64,000 bases of DNA from Thermoactinomyces daqus (GTDB taxonomy: Bacteria > Bacillota > Bacilli > Thermoactinomycetales > Thermoactinomycetaceae), in assembly GCF_000763315.1 (NCBI RefSeq), contig NZ_JPST01000035.1, forward strand, positions 96,242 to 160,241. Reading direction: 5' to 3'. Below, one piece after another: positions 29,385 through 37,990 of the stretch. A program made the translations under genes and the position numbers. The notes under the pieces are model-generated. The model was not told the DNA's origin. It saw only the letters and a list, made by a program, of their open reading frames with translations, and made no database searches. Position 1 is the first letter of the stretch; each line of letters starts with the position of its first letter.

Positions 29385-29414
29385 CTAATAAAAGAGCGCC
29401 CCATTGACGGGCGC
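29385..29414 (-). terminator. Hairpin/terminator between yqeH and aroE
   Basis: GCGCCC (29396-29401) and GGGCGC (29409-29414) form a stem; the minus strand continues with CTTTTATTA. It would separate yqeG-yqeH from aroE-nadD-yqeK-rsfS, at least in part. Confidence 0.65.
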
Positions 29415-29418
29415 AATG

Positions 29419-30537
29419 CTAAATGATAGCCGCTCGTGTACTCACCTGAATCCCTTCCGGCACCCAGAGTTCCACCCGCGCTTTTTCTTTTCCGCACGCC
29501 ACCCATCCCAATCCGGCGATCACAATATCTTCTTTCTCCTTCCCGGACAGGGTGATCACATGTTTGGTCAGCGGCGGAATCGCAGCCGGGTCTTTTGGCG
29601 GAGCGAGCAGTTCCCCCCTGTGTTTTTGCCAAATTTCATCCGCTTGCGCCAGTTTAGTCCGGTGCACATACAGGCGGTTTGACATATAAGTGACAAACGG
29701 CTGCCTTGTCCCCTGCACATAATCCAACCGGGCCAGTCCGCCGAAGAACAGGGTCTGCCCGTCGTTTAACTGGTATACCTTCGGCCTCAGCACCGCGTTC
29801 GGCACGACGATCTTCAGTTCTTTTGGGTCAACCCATTCACTGATGCGGTCCTTACGGACGATTCCCGGCGTATCAATGATCTCCTTGCCATCTTCAAGCG
29901 GGATGCGAATCGTGTCCAAAGTGGTTCCCGGATAAGGTGAGGTGGTAATCATCTCGTCTTGAGTTCCGCCCGCTTCCCTGAGCAGCCGGTTGATCAAGGT
30001 CGATTTCCCCACGTTGGTGGTGCCGACAATATAGATATCCCTTCCCTCCCGATAATGCTCCATCGCCTGCATCACATCAGGAATTTTCAAGCCTTTGGCA
30101 CTGCTGCACAGGAGGGTATCGACCGGGTGTACACCCATTTCCCTGGCCGAAGCGGAGACCCAGTCGCGCAGCCGCTTCCAATTGGCTGTTTTGGGAAACA
30201 GATCCACTTTGTTGGCGACGAGCAAAACGGGATTTTTTCCGATCCGCCGGCTGAATCCCGGAATCCAGCTCCCGGCAAAATCAAACAGGTCTACGACCAG
30301 CACCACCAGGCTGTCTGTCGCGGCAATCTCATCCAGTACCCGCAAATAGGCCTCCGGATCTTGTTCCACCGCACCCAAATCCCCGTAATGCCGGATGCGA
30401 AAACAGCGCTGGCACAGAATCACTTCGCGTTCCAACGCTTTTTCCGGTATATATCCTTTTTGTTCGGGGGACTCCGTCTGCACGGGAACGCCGCACCCCT
30501 CACAACGAACTGCTTTAACTTTGCTCAATGATGTCAC
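29419..30537 (-). CDS. yqeH: YqeH, circularly permuted ribosome-assembly GTPase
   Basis: YqeH is needed for 30S subunit maturation. The N-terminus has a zinc finger, CEGCG...CQRC. The GTPase motifs are in the permuted order: NKVD (G4) near residue 109, a SAKG G5 motif near 146, then the P-loop GTTNVGKSTL near 172 and DTPG (G3) near 225. I place the start at the GTG at 30537; a TTG nine bases later is also possible since spacing from AAGGAAGG favours neither clearly. It follows yqeG, as in Bacillus. Confidence 0.93.
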   Translation of the reverse strand: MTSLSKVKAVRCEGCGVPVQTESPEQKGYIPEKALEREVILCQRCFRIRHYGDLGAVEQDPEAYLRVLDEIAATDSLVVLVVDLFDFAGSWIPGFSRRIGKNPVLLVANKVDLFPKTANWKRLRDWVSASAREMGVHPVDTLLCSSAKGLKIPDVMQAMEHYREGRDIYIVGTTNVGKSTLINRLLREAGGTQDEMITTSPYPGTTLDTIRIPLEDGKEIIDTPGIVRKDRISEWVDPKELKIVVPNAVLRPKVYQLNDGQTLFFGGLARLDYVQGTRQPFVTYMSNRLYVHRTKLAQADEIWQKHRGELLAPPKDPAAIPPLTKHVITLSGKEKEDIVIAGLGWVACGKEKARVELWVPEGIQVSTRAAII

Positions 30538-30569
30538 AAACCTTCCTTTCAACCTTCTGTCCGCTTGTC

Positions 30570-31088
30570 TCAAGTCTGATCCCAGTTCAAAAGCCCTTTT
30601 CTTTCCATCCAGCGGAATACGAAGCGTTCCACCCGCCGGTTCAGCTTGGTGAAGAATCCTTCCACTTCAGAAACGGGCACCACCAAAATCGTATAAAGCC
30701 CGACGCGGTTTCCGCCAAGCACATCGGTCAACAGCTGATCCCCGATCACAACCGTTTCCTCTTTGGAAACCCCCAACATCCTCATCGCTTTGAGAAAAGA
30801 GAGGGACAACGGTTTTCGGGCCGCATGGATGTAAGGAACCTTTAAGGGAATCGCGAACCGGGACACGCGCGTCTTGTTGTTGTTGGATACAATCATCACC
30901 TTGAATCCGAGTTTTCGCACTTCATTCAACCATGTTACCAATTTCGGCGTGGCATCAGGGCGGTTTGATTCCACCAGCGTATTGTCCAAATCGACAATGA
31001 CCGCTTTGATCCCACGCGCCTTTAACTCATCCAAATCGATATGGTAAATCGAATTGGCATACAAATCGGGTATCAGGGATCGAAACAC
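30570..31088 (-). CDS. yqeG: YqeG, HAD-superfamily (IIIA) phosphatase
   Basis: The HAD motif I DLDNTLVE is at about residue 33, motif II is in VSNNNKTR near 67, and the lysine and acidic motifs follow in RKPLSLSFLKAM and VIGDQLLTDVLGGN. The 172-aa protein belongs to the YqeG family, related to phosphatidylglycerophosphate phosphatases; the substrate here is not established. It heads the conserved yqeG-yqeH block. Confidence 0.92.
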   Translation of the reverse strand: MFRSLIPDLYANSIYHIDLDELKARGIKAVIVDLDNTLVESNRPDATPKLVTWLNEVRKLGFKVMIVSNNNKTRVSRFAIPLKVPYIHAARKPLSLSFLKAMRMLGVSKEETVVIGDQLLTDVLGGNRVGLYTILVVPVSEVEGFFTKLNRRVERFVFRWMERKGLLNWDQT

Positions 31089-31197
31089 AGGCTACACCGT
31101 CCATGATCAAACTCGTCGTTACTATATCATAGGCTTTACTCCGTTGTAAAAGCAAGACAAAACCGCTTGTGTCAGCCCGGAATCAAAATGCGCCCCG

Positions 31198-31377
31198 TTA
31201 CTGTTTCGCTTTTTCTTGTTCCTGCCGCTCTTTTTCTTGCAGAACCGCGATAAAAAGATCTGCGTCGGCCAGATATTGAAACCATGCGATCACCTCGTCC
31301 GCTTCGCTGTCCACCACATTGTACCCCTTATCTTCCAAAGGTTCGCCAATTCGTTTCAGTACGTAACGTTCTTTCAT
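31198..31377 (-). CDS. Small acidic protein of unknown function
   Basis: The ATG at 31377 is preceded by GGAGG at seven bases and encodes 59 aa beginning MKERYVLKRIGEPLEDKGY. It is rich in charged residues, with a C-terminal coiled-coil-like stretch QEKERQEQEKAKQ. I recognise no family. The longer ORF upstream has no ribosome binding site. It lies between yqeG and the DedA-like gene, on the same strand as both. Confidence 0.6.
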   Translation of the reverse strand: MKERYVLKRIGEPLEDKGYNVVDSEADEVIAWFQYLADADLFIAVLQEKERQEQEKAKQ

Positions 31378-31542
31378 CTCATTGCCTCCACTCCATATTA
31401 TCATTTCCGATTTTACCCGGAATACCGGGCAACAGCAAGAAAGCAGGCAATGGGATGGGAATCGGCCGATGATCAGTTCCGTTGATCCGGGTGAACTCTT
31501 TCGTCCTGACTGCAAACCGGGCATCAGTGCTTCAACACTACA

Positions 31543-31576
31543 AATCCCATTGCCCCCTTCTCCGGGCAATGGGATT
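31543..31576 (-). terminator. Strong inverted repeat after the DedA-like gene, probable terminator
   Basis: A perfect 13-bp stem, AATCCCATTGCCC (31543-31555) with GGGCAATGGGATT (31564-31576), has an eight-base loop. On the minus strand it is followed by TGTAGTGTTG, a poor U-tract. A partial copy, GGCAATGGGAT, occurs near 31446. Confidence 0.55.
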
Positions 31577-31628
31577 CCCTTTACCTCTCATATTCTCAGA
31601 CCGGCTCCGCCAGCTTGTATTCTCCCCG

Positions 31629-32222
31629 TCAATAAGGGGATGACTCTCCCTTTCCCATCCGGATCTTCTTGGCGAAAATCCAGCCACTGCATGCCAAAAC
31701 AAAGACGATCAAGGCAATTGTTCCTCCTTGTTTCAGCAGCTGGAGAAATTTCTGGATCGTTTCCAGGTTCCCCTGACGGCCGATAAACAAAAGTAATGTA
31801 TTCCAAGGAAAAACTCCGATGAAGGTGAACACGAGATAACGACAAATCGAAATATTGCTCAATCCGCAGATGTAGGACATATAATTTCCAAAGCCGGTGG
31901 GTCGCGATAAAGCGATGCTCCAATCTCCGTATTTTTGAAACCAGTGTTGCGCCTTTTCAATTTTTTGGGGATCCAATTTCTTTTTTGACAATTTCCCGAT
32001 CTTCATGCCGATATAATAAGGAATCAAGGAAAACAGTGCATAAATCAGGCTGTTTACCGCACTGAGCAACACCAGCTGCCACGTGCCGATCGGCATCAGA
32101 TATCCATAAATCAAGAGAAACAAAGCGCCCGGGAACGGAACGGAAGTCGCTTCAATCGCCGTGGAACCGAATAATCCCCAGACACCGAAACTCTGTAAAT
32201 AATGTAGAACCGTATGCAGCAT
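31629..32222 (-). CDS. DedA-family (VTT domain) membrane protein
   Basis: From the ATG at 32222 the protein has 197 aa with about five hydrophobic segments. It carries the family-like segments EATSVPFPGALFLLIYGY near residue 25 and SRPTGFGNYMSYICGLSNI near 107, where DedA proteins have an R/G/P-rich re-entrant motif. DedA proteins are linked to lipid scrambling and membrane homeostasis. GGGAGTGG precedes the start. The C-terminus ends in basic residues. The substrate is unknown. Confidence 0.85.
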   Translation of the reverse strand: MLHTVLHYLQSFGVWGLFGSTAIEATSVPFPGALFLLIYGYLMPIGTWQLVLLSAVNSLIYALFSLIPYYIGMKIGKLSKKKLDPQKIEKAQHWFQKYGDWSIALSRPTGFGNYMSYICGLSNISICRYLVFTFIGVFPWNTLLLFIGRQGNLETIQKFLQLLKQGGTIALIVFVLACSGWIFAKKIRMGKGESSPY

Positions 32223-32287
32223 AAGTCCACTCCCTGTAATAAAAACAGGCATCAGCCGGAGCCCAATGCCCATTCATATCCGAAAAA

Positions 32288-32734
32288 TTATTCGCAAGTT
32301 TCGAATTCCGCTTCCACAGCAAGTTCCACATTTCCCCGAAGCGCGTTGGAAATCATGCAGGAGCGCTCGGCCATCTCCGTGGCGTGGCGGATCATTTCCC
32401 ATTCTTTTTCTGTCGCTTCTTTCTTCACCAATAAATGCGGGCGGTGAATAATTTTTTCAAAAGTAAACTTGTTCTCGACTTTGACAATGCCCTCCGTTTC
32501 CAGGGAGAGTTTGGTCACCGGCAACTGTTTGCGCTCGATGATGGCTGCCAGGGTGATCAGATAGCAAGTCGCCGCAGCCCCGATGAGCATTTCATCCGGG
32601 TTGGTTCCCACCCCCGGGCCGTCCATCTCCTTGGGGATCGAGATTTGTTGTTGCAAATTGCCGGCGGCAATCGTTCCGGTACCATTCCGGCCTCCCTTCC
32701 ATGTTGCCTTCAAGTGAAAATGATGGCGTGGCAC
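32288..32734 (-). CDS. OsmC-like peroxiredoxin-family protein
   Basis: The 148-aa protein belongs to the OsmC/Ohr family, which reduces organic hydroperoxides through two cysteines. The first is in AAATCYLITLAAIIERK and the second in ERSCMISNALRGNV, matching the family spacing. The N-terminal block TNPDEMLIGAAATC is typical. I chose the GTG at 32734 with GAGGAAGTGAG upstream; the upstream extension of the ORF is basic and unconserved. It lies beside the DedA-like gene. Confidence 0.88.
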   Translation of the reverse strand: MPRHHFHLKATWKGGRNGTGTIAAGNLQQQISIPKEMDGPGVGTNPDEMLIGAAATCYLITLAAIIERKQLPVTKLSLETEGIVKVENKFTFEKIIHRPHLLVKKEATEKEWEMIRHATEMAERSCMISNALRGNVELAVEAEFETCE

Positions 32735-32854
32735 GCTCTCACTTCCTCGTCTATGTAATTTTTGTCGTTTTATGATCAAAGGATCTGTTTTTATTTTAAC
32801 CTGAAAAAGCAATTTTCAGGTGAACAACCGTTGAAAAGCGAGTGACGGTTTGGG

Positions 32855-32908
32855 AAACAAAACGCGGGAGGCAGTGCTTCTTCCTTCGCAGCACCACCTT
32901 CCGCGTTT
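32855..32908 (-). terminator. Terminator after the Xaa-Pro peptidase gene
   Basis: AAACGCGG (32860-32867) pairs with CCGCGTTT (32901-32908), with further inner pairing (CCT/AGG, AGCAC/GTGCT). The minus strand continues with TGTTT. Confidence 0.8.
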
Positions 32909-32912
32909 GGGA

Positions 32913-34010
32913 TTACAATTGGATCAGTTCTTTCGGATAATGGGTCAATACCTGACAGCCCTCTTCGGTAATCACCACATCATCTTCAATGCGAACGCCG
33001 CCTGAACCCGGCAAATAAATCCCCGGCTCGATGGTAAAGACCATTCCGGCCTGCAGGACTTGATCATTGGCCTGATGAATCGAGGGAAACTCATGCACAT
33101 CGATTCCCAGACCGTGACCGAGGCGATGGGTAAAATACTGGCCATACCCCGCTTCCTCAATCACCCTGCGCGCAACCAAATCCAGATCGCCAAGCCGGAC
33201 TCCCGGTTTGCACGCGGCGATGGCAGCCGTTTCCGCTTCCAATACAGTATGGTAGATCTCCTTCTGTTTTTCATCGATCGGCCCGAAGGCGACAGTGCGG
33301 GTAATGTCGGAACAGTAGCCGTCGACAACAACCCCCAGATCGAACAGAACGAGCTCACCTCTTTTTAAGGGACGCAAACCCGGAGTTCCATGTGGCAGGG
33401 CTGATTTTTCCCCAAACAGAACCGTCGTGGCAAAAGACATCGCCTGTACCCCTTTTTTCTTCATGGCCAATTCGATTTCTGCCACCACTTCCATCTCGGT
33501 AATGCCCGGCTTCAAGGCGTCGATTCCGACCGCAACCGCTTCATCGGCCAATTTGGCAGCTTTCTGCAAAATGGCAATCTCCGTTTCATCTTTCAGGACG
33601 CGCAATTCATTTAAGTATTCATCAACCGGACAGAGCTCCATCCGCGGAATCACTTGCTGCAATTGTTCCGCCCGGGCAACGGAAAGATGATCTTTTTCCA
33701 CCGCGACGACTGCCCCTTCCCCGACCGAACATCTCACCAATTGCTCCCGGATTCTTTCCCACGGATTTTCCGCATCATCATAAGCGAGAATCTGATGCGC
33801 CCATCCTGACTGACGGGCATTTTCTTCCTCCAGCCGGGGACAAACGAGCAGCGGGTTCGCTTCCGGAAAAACGAAGATCCCCATCAGGCGTTCATGCGGA
33901 TTACACATGAACCCGCTCAAATAAAAAACGCTGTGTGGTGAATGAATAAAAGCCAAGTCAGCGTTTTGCCGTTTCAGCCATGCTGAAATTTTCTCGATTC
34001 GTTTTTTCAT
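32913..34010 (-). CDS. Xaa-Pro aminopeptidase (M24 family, PepP/PepQ-like)
   Basis: From the ATG at 34010, with GAGGAGTGG upstream, the protein is 365 aa. The N-terminal creatinase-like domain is followed by the pita-bread metallopeptidase domain with its five metal ligands: the two Asp in LFDLGVVVDGYCSDITRT, the His in HRLGHGLGIDVHE, and the Glu residues in FTIEPGIYLPG and VRIEDDVVIT. It removes N-terminal residues preceding proline. A yqhT/papA-type assignment is likely, but the exact paralogue is not fixed. Confidence 0.92.
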   Translation of the reverse strand: MKKRIEKISAWLKRQNADLAFIHSPHSVFYLSGFMCNPHERLMGIFVFPEANPLLVCPRLEEENARQSGWAHQILAYDDAENPWERIREQLVRCSVGEGAVVAVEKDHLSVARAEQLQQVIPRMELCPVDEYLNELRVLKDETEIAILQKAAKLADEAVAVGIDALKPGITEMEVVAEIELAMKKKGVQAMSFATTVLFGEKSALPHGTPGLRPLKRGELVLFDLGVVVDGYCSDITRTVAFGPIDEKQKEIYHTVLEAETAAIAACKPGVRLGDLDLVARRVIEEAGYGQYFTHRLGHGLGIDVHEFPSIHQANDQVLQAGMVFTIEPGIYLPGSGGVRIEDDVVITEEGCQVLTHYPKELIQL

Positions 34011-34266
34011 ATTAAAGCCACTCCTCTGCTGGGTTGCCAAAAATAAAAATCGGTAGTTTAATATTATCTTATCACAGATCCCGTTCAACACTTGTTTACC
34101 TGACTTGAAGAAAAAAGGTTTCGGAAAACAGAAGAAAGGGAATGAAGAAAATATTAATAAATTGACCGTTGTTTTCAGGATTTTGATCTGAGGAGAACAA
34201 GCCCCGTCAAGTTCGATCCTTATTTGATCACTGGAAAACAAACATTGGGTAAAGGAGGAAAGAAGC

Positions 34267-34491
34267 ATGAAAAAAACGAGAGGCTATCTGTGTGAACACT
34301 GCCATGAAAAAGCGGCCAAATATGAAGCGTTTATGCAATATGAAGGGAAAAATATCCTGGTTTGCTGGGATTGCTTGCACAAACTGCACCATGTCAAACT
34401 GGACCATCGGCTCTTTGTCGGCGAAAAAAAACACCCTCTTCCCTGGGGAGGTTTTGCTGACAAGGAACGAACCCAAATACGAAATATTTAA
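34267..34491 (+). CDS. Small zinc-ribbon-like protein
   Basis: The 74-aa protein has two CxxC pairs, YLCEHCHEK at residues 9-12 and LVCWDCLHK at 33-36, plus several His, so a bound zinc is likely. AAAGGAGG lies eight bases before the ATG, so it is a real gene by signal. No family is recognised. It is divergent from the Xaa-Pro peptidase and 350 bases upstream of hmp. Confidence 0.75.
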   Translation: MKKTRGYLCEHCHEKAAKYEAFMQYEGKNILVCWDCLHKLHHVKLDHRLFVGEKKHPLPWGGFADKERTQIRNI

Positions 34492-34760
34492 CCATTTTTG
34501 GGGTATGGGTATTTTCTTTCCCGTACCTTTTTATGTGCCTTTGCCTTAAAGGCACGAGCCAGGCACCGCTCCGTTGCCCCCCTTCGATTCACATCAATTA
34601 CTGATCGGGAACAGTCGATCTTTCTGCGGACGACGGAATCCGTAACCGGCCGACCCGTCCATTCCCCAAACAAAACAGCTCCTCTATCGGAAAAGTCTGA
34701 ATTTTTTCCGCAAACACAACCGTGCCATCTCCTTCCCGTTCACTTATTTGCCAAATTCGA
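34492..34760. other. Region between the zinc-ribbon gene and the hmp regulatory site
   Basis: No credible gene is seen. GGCACGAGCC and similar short matches near 34530-34570 are not organised into a strong hairpin with a U-tract. Confidence 0.35.
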
Positions 34761-34806
34761 TGTGATTGAAATCACAGCACCCTCTTCATTCTTAAATTCA
34801 TAATAA
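34761..34806 (+). promoter_or_regulatory. FNR/CRP-type operator and promoter of hmp
   Basis: TGTGATTGAAATCACA (34761-34776) is a near-perfect palindrome matching the FNR consensus TGTGA-N6-TCACA. An AT-rich TAATAA -10-like element (34801-34806) lies about 30 bases further, which would centre the box near -41.5, the class II activation position. The hmp start is at 34839. Confidence 0.72.
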
Positions 34807-34838
34807 AATTACACTAAAACAACAGGAGTGAATGGAGT

Positions 34839-36068
34839 ATGGCCCAACTGACAACGCTAAATCCGGCCTCCATGCGTCTTGTCATGGAAAGCGTTCCGTT
34901 TTTGAAACAACACGGTGAAAAAATCACCACCGTTTTTTACCAAAAATTATTCAGTAACCATCCGGAACTACTGAATCTCTTTAATCAGACCCATCAAAAA
35001 CAAAAACAACAGCAAAAAGCGCTGGCGGAAATGGTCATGAGTGCCGCCATGCATTTGCAAAACCTTGAAGCGATTGCCCCGGCGATCACCCGCATCGCCC
35101 ATAAGCATCGCAGTCTTGACGTAAAACCGGAACAATACCCGATTGTCGGTGAAAATCTGCTCGCGGCGATTAAAGAAGTTTTGGGAGAAAAGGCGACACC
35201 GGAAATTCTCAATGCCTGGGCTGAAGTCTACAGCTTTTTGGCTGATCAGTTTATTCGGATTGAGACTCAACTAGCGGAAGAACTTCTGCAGCAGCCCGGA
35301 GGTTGGACCGGCTTCCGCGAGTTTGTGATCGACAAAAAAGAAAAAGAGAGCGATGTGATCACTTCTTTTTATCTTGTGCCCAAGGACGGGAAAGCCATCT
35401 GCTCCTTTCAACCCGGACAGTATATCAGCGTGAAAATGGACATCCCGGGAGAAAAGATCACGCATATTCGCCAGTACAGTTTATCTGATTCTCCAAGCAA
35501 ACCTTATTACCGGATCAGTGTGAAACGGGAAGACGGAAATGATCAGTTTCCCGCCGGCATTGTTTCCACCTTTTTGCACAACCGGATCCATGAAGGGGAT
35601 TCTCTCATGATCAGCGCTCCGGCCGGAGACTTTGTTTTGCAGGAAAAAGAAAACCGCCCGGTGGTTCTCATCAGCGGCGGCGTCGGCCTCACTCCGCTGG
35701 TCAGCATGCTGAACACCCTGGCAGAGCGCAGACACGACGTCCCGGTCACCTTTATTCATGCCGCCCTGAACAGCCGGGTTCATGCAATGAAAGACCATTT
35801 GCGAAATCTGGCCGAGCAACATGACAACATCCGCTATTTTGTCTGCTATGAGCAGCCGAGCGATGAGGACCGCCGCCTGAAAAACTTTGACAAGGAAGGC
35901 TATCTTGATCTGGACTGGCTGAGATCGCTGATTCCTTCACCGGAAGCCGATTTCTACTTCTGCGGTCCCGTTCCCTTCATGAAAGTGGTCAAATCGCTCC
36001 TCGGCCAATTGGGCGTAAAAGATACCGATATGCACTACGAGATCTTCGGTTCCGCCATTCCCATTTAA
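34839..36068 (+). CDS. hmp: Flavohaemoglobin (nitric oxide dioxygenase)
   Basis: Hmp oxidises NO to nitrate using NAD(P)H, FAD and haem. The 409-aa protein has a globin domain (about residues 1-140) with PFLKQHGEKITTVFYQKLF and the proximal-side LEAIAPAITRIAHKHRSL; a FAD domain with RQYSLSDSP near 208; and a NAD domain with VLISGGVGLTPLVSML near 275 and YFCGPVPFMK near 376. AGGAG precedes the ATG. An FNR-type box upstream suggests induction under oxygen limitation. Confidence 0.97.
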   Translation: MAQLTTLNPASMRLVMESVPFLKQHGEKITTVFYQKLFSNHPELLNLFNQTHQKQKQQQKALAEMVMSAAMHLQNLEAIAPAITRIAHKHRSLDVKPEQYPIVGENLLAAIKEVLGEKATPEILNAWAEVYSFLADQFIRIETQLAEELLQQPGGWTGFREFVIDKKEKESDVITSFYLVPKDGKAICSFQPGQYISVKMDIPGEKITHIRQYSLSDSPSKPYYRISVKREDGNDQFPAGIVSTFLHNRIHEGDSLMISAPAGDFVLQEKENRPVVLISGGVGLTPLVSMLNTLAERRHDVPVTFIHAALNSRVHAMKDHLRNLAEQHDNIRYFVCYEQPSDEDRRLKNFDKEGYLDLDWLRSLIPSPEADFYFCGPVPFMKVVKSLLGQLGVKDTDMHYEIFGSAIPI

Positions 36069-36077
36069 TCCATGTCG

Positions 36078-36127
36078 AAAACCCGTACTTCTTGGCTAAT
36101 CTGCCTGTGAAATACGGGTTTTTTTCT
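36078..36127. terminator. Bidirectional terminator between hmp and mtnD
   Basis: AAACCCGTA (36078-36086) and TACGGGTTT (36113-36121) form a stem, followed on the plus strand by TTTTTCTC. It serves hmp clearly and probably mtnD in reverse. Confidence 0.75.
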
Positions 36128-36147
36128 CTGATCAAACACGGGTGTTT

Positions 36148-36669
36148 TTACTCTTTCTCGTAAATCGGCACCCATCCTTCTTTCGTTTTGAAAATCCGGA
36201 CAGCCACCACTTTCCTGTCCTCCATCAAGGTAAAGTAATGGCGGTAACCCTCGGGAACGGAAATGAGATCGCCCGGCTCCAGCTCCACATCAAAATAACG
36301 GCCATTTGGTCCCTGGATGGCAAAAATGCCATGTCCGCTGACAATGAAGCGAACTTCATCGTCGGGATGATGGTGTTCTTTCTTGAAATTTTGCAGGAGT
36401 TGTTCCAAGTTTGGCGTTTCCGGGGACAAGGCCACGATATCTTCGGTGATGTAACCGCGCCGCTTGGACAACTCGTCTATCTCCGCGCGGAAAGTTTGAA
36501 TGATCTCCGCTTTTTCCTCATCGGAGAGGTTATATTTTTCACTGAGGTGGGCGGGCAATTTGGAAATGTCCCAACGTTCGTAAATCACTCCTTGCCCGTT
36601 CAAATAGCGGCTCACTTCTGCCGGATCAGACAGGCGTTCGTTATTGTCGTGGAAGCGCAATTCTGCCAT
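36148..36669 (-). CDS. mtnD: Acireductone dioxygenase
   Basis: MtnD oxidises the acireductone of the methionine salvage pathway to the 2-oxo acid precursor of methionine and formate. The cupin metal site is visible in FKKEHHHPDDEVRFIV near residue 94 and the later GDLISVPEGYRHYF near 134. The 173-aa length is normal. It is the last gene of the mtnWXBD operon. Confidence 0.97.
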   Translation of the reverse strand: MAELRFHDNNERLSDPAEVSRYLNGQGVIYERWDISKLPAHLSEKYNLSDEEKAEIIQTFRAEIDELSKRRGYITEDIVALSPETPNLEQLLQNFKKEHHHPDDEVRFIVSGHGIFAIQGPNGRYFDVELEPGDLISVPEGYRHYFTLMEDRKVVAVRIFKTKEGWVPIYEKE

Positions 36670-36680
36670 GATGTTTCCCC

Positions 36681-37334
36681 CTATGCATGAATGGTTTTCA
36701 TAAACTCCGGATCAGACGACAATCTGCCCAAAATAGCCATTTTCAACTGATATGAAAACAAAAATTCCAAAGCCTCCAAATGCTTTTTGGCGGCAAATCC
36801 ATTTTCACCCCAGACAGTAATGCCGTGATTGCGAATCAGCACTGCTTTTGTCTGCGGTGTGATAACACGCCCGACCTCTTTGGCCAATCGCTTCAGATCT
36901 GCGTGATTTTCCACAATCGGCACCGTCAGCTCACCGTCTTCTTCCCAGATGCCAAACGCTTTGATCAGCTCCTGCCCGCGAAAGGTGATTTCTCCTTGTT
37001 CCGCATACAACGCGGAGATCACATTGTTATCCACCGTATGAACATGCAGGATGCAACCGGCATCGGTCAACCGGTAAATTTCCAGATGAATCCCCGTTTC
37101 GGCCGACGGTTTCAGCGGGGTCTCTTCCAACGGGGTTCCATCTGCGCCGACCAGCAAAAAGTCTTCGTCGGTGCGCTTGCGCTTATCTTTTCCGCTGGCC
37201 GTAACCAGGCAGGAAAACGGAGAATCGCTCACCTTGATGGAGAGATTGCCGCTGGTTCCCGGAAACCAGTCCCTTGCCGCCAGCTCATCTTTGATCTCGG
37301 CCAGCTCGTTCCATCGCTTCAGCAAGTTGCTCAC
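36681..37334 (-). CDS. mtnB: Methylthioribulose-1-phosphate dehydratase
   Basis: This class II aldolase-like zinc enzyme forms the diketo intermediate of methionine salvage. The 217-aa protein shows [10 protein letters not shown] near residue 25, a metal site in [13 protein letters not shown] near 94, and a third His in [10 protein letters not shown] near 168. The start overlaps the mtnX stop by four bases (ATGA), and mtnD follows after 11 bases. Confidence 0.96.
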   Translation of the reverse strand: MSNLLKRWNELAEIKDELAARDWFPGTSGNLSIKVSDSPFSCLVTASGKDKRKRTDEDFLLVGADGTPLEETPLKPSAETGIHLEIYRLTDAGCILHVHTVDNNVISALYAEQGEITFRGQELIKAFGIWEEDGELTVPIVENHADLKRLAKEVGRVITPQTKAVLIRNHGITVWGENGFAAKKHLEALEFLFSYQLKMAILGRLSSDPEFMKTIHA

Positions 37335-37990
37335 GCGATTACCTCCTTTCCGGCCAGGGCGTCACGAATATCAAAAAAAGAGGCAAACGGCGTATAAGCC
37401 AACCCTTCCTCTTCACATTTCTCCTGCAAAAAATCCCGGGCAAATACGTGATCGGCCATTTTCGCAGCTTCCAGATCCGTGATCGAATCCCCGATCACGA
37501 TCCGCTGATACCGGTCACCGGCAAACTTTTTGAGAATCGCCGGTTTGCAGAGGCCGCAATCATTATGGCAGGTGTCATCACAGGGATGGGGCCAGCGGAT
37601 TTGAATCGTTTCGCCGGAAAAATCGCTGCCGTTGCAGTAGATCTGCTCCTTTTCCACCAACCCTTCGAGCATGGGATAAACGAAAAAGTCGATCCCGCCG
37701 CTGACGATAAAGAGAGGGATCCCCCGCTCGCGGGTATAATCGACGAACTCCTGGAATCCTGCGCGAATCCTTGCTGTTCGCTGCACAAAGGAGATGATCT
37801 CCTGCTTGAGGCCGGAGGGGAGGAGGGCAAACATCTCTCCCACTCCCTGCCGGATCGAGACCCGTTTGCTGAGCACATCATCTTTGATTTGCTCCCAGCC
37901 AGGCGGGGCAAATTGCTTCATGATCGCGATAATGTTATCCGTCTCGGTGACGGTTCCGTCAAAATCACAGAAAATAACCGGTTTCTTCAT
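37331..37990 (-). CDS. mtnX: HK-MTPenyl-1-P phosphatase (MtnX)
   Basis: HAD phosphatase acting after the MtnW enolase in the two-enzyme version of the pathway. Motif I is [12 protein letters not shown] near residue 7, motif II is in [10 protein letters not shown], and the acidic motif is in [13 protein letters not shown]. The start ATG at 37990 overlaps the mtnW stop by four bases; a start seven codons earlier in the same frame lies inside mtnW and is unlikely. Confidence 0.95.
   Translation of the reverse strand: MKKPVIFCDFDGTVTETDNIIAIMKQFAPPGWEQIKDDVLSKRVSIRQGVGEMFALLPSGLKQEIISFVQRTARIRAGFQEFVDYTRERGIPLFIVSGGIDFFVYPMLEGLVEKEQIYCNGSDFSGETIQIRWPHPCDDTCHNDCGLCKPAILKKFAGDRYQRIVIGDSITDLEAAKMADHVFARDFLQEKCEEEGLAYTPFASFFDIRDALAGKEVIA

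Noticed and set aside
28496..29632. Long open frame extending aroE upstream
   Set aside because: The upstream 87 codons are the shadow of yqeH; the ribosome binding site and family N-terminus place the start at 29371.
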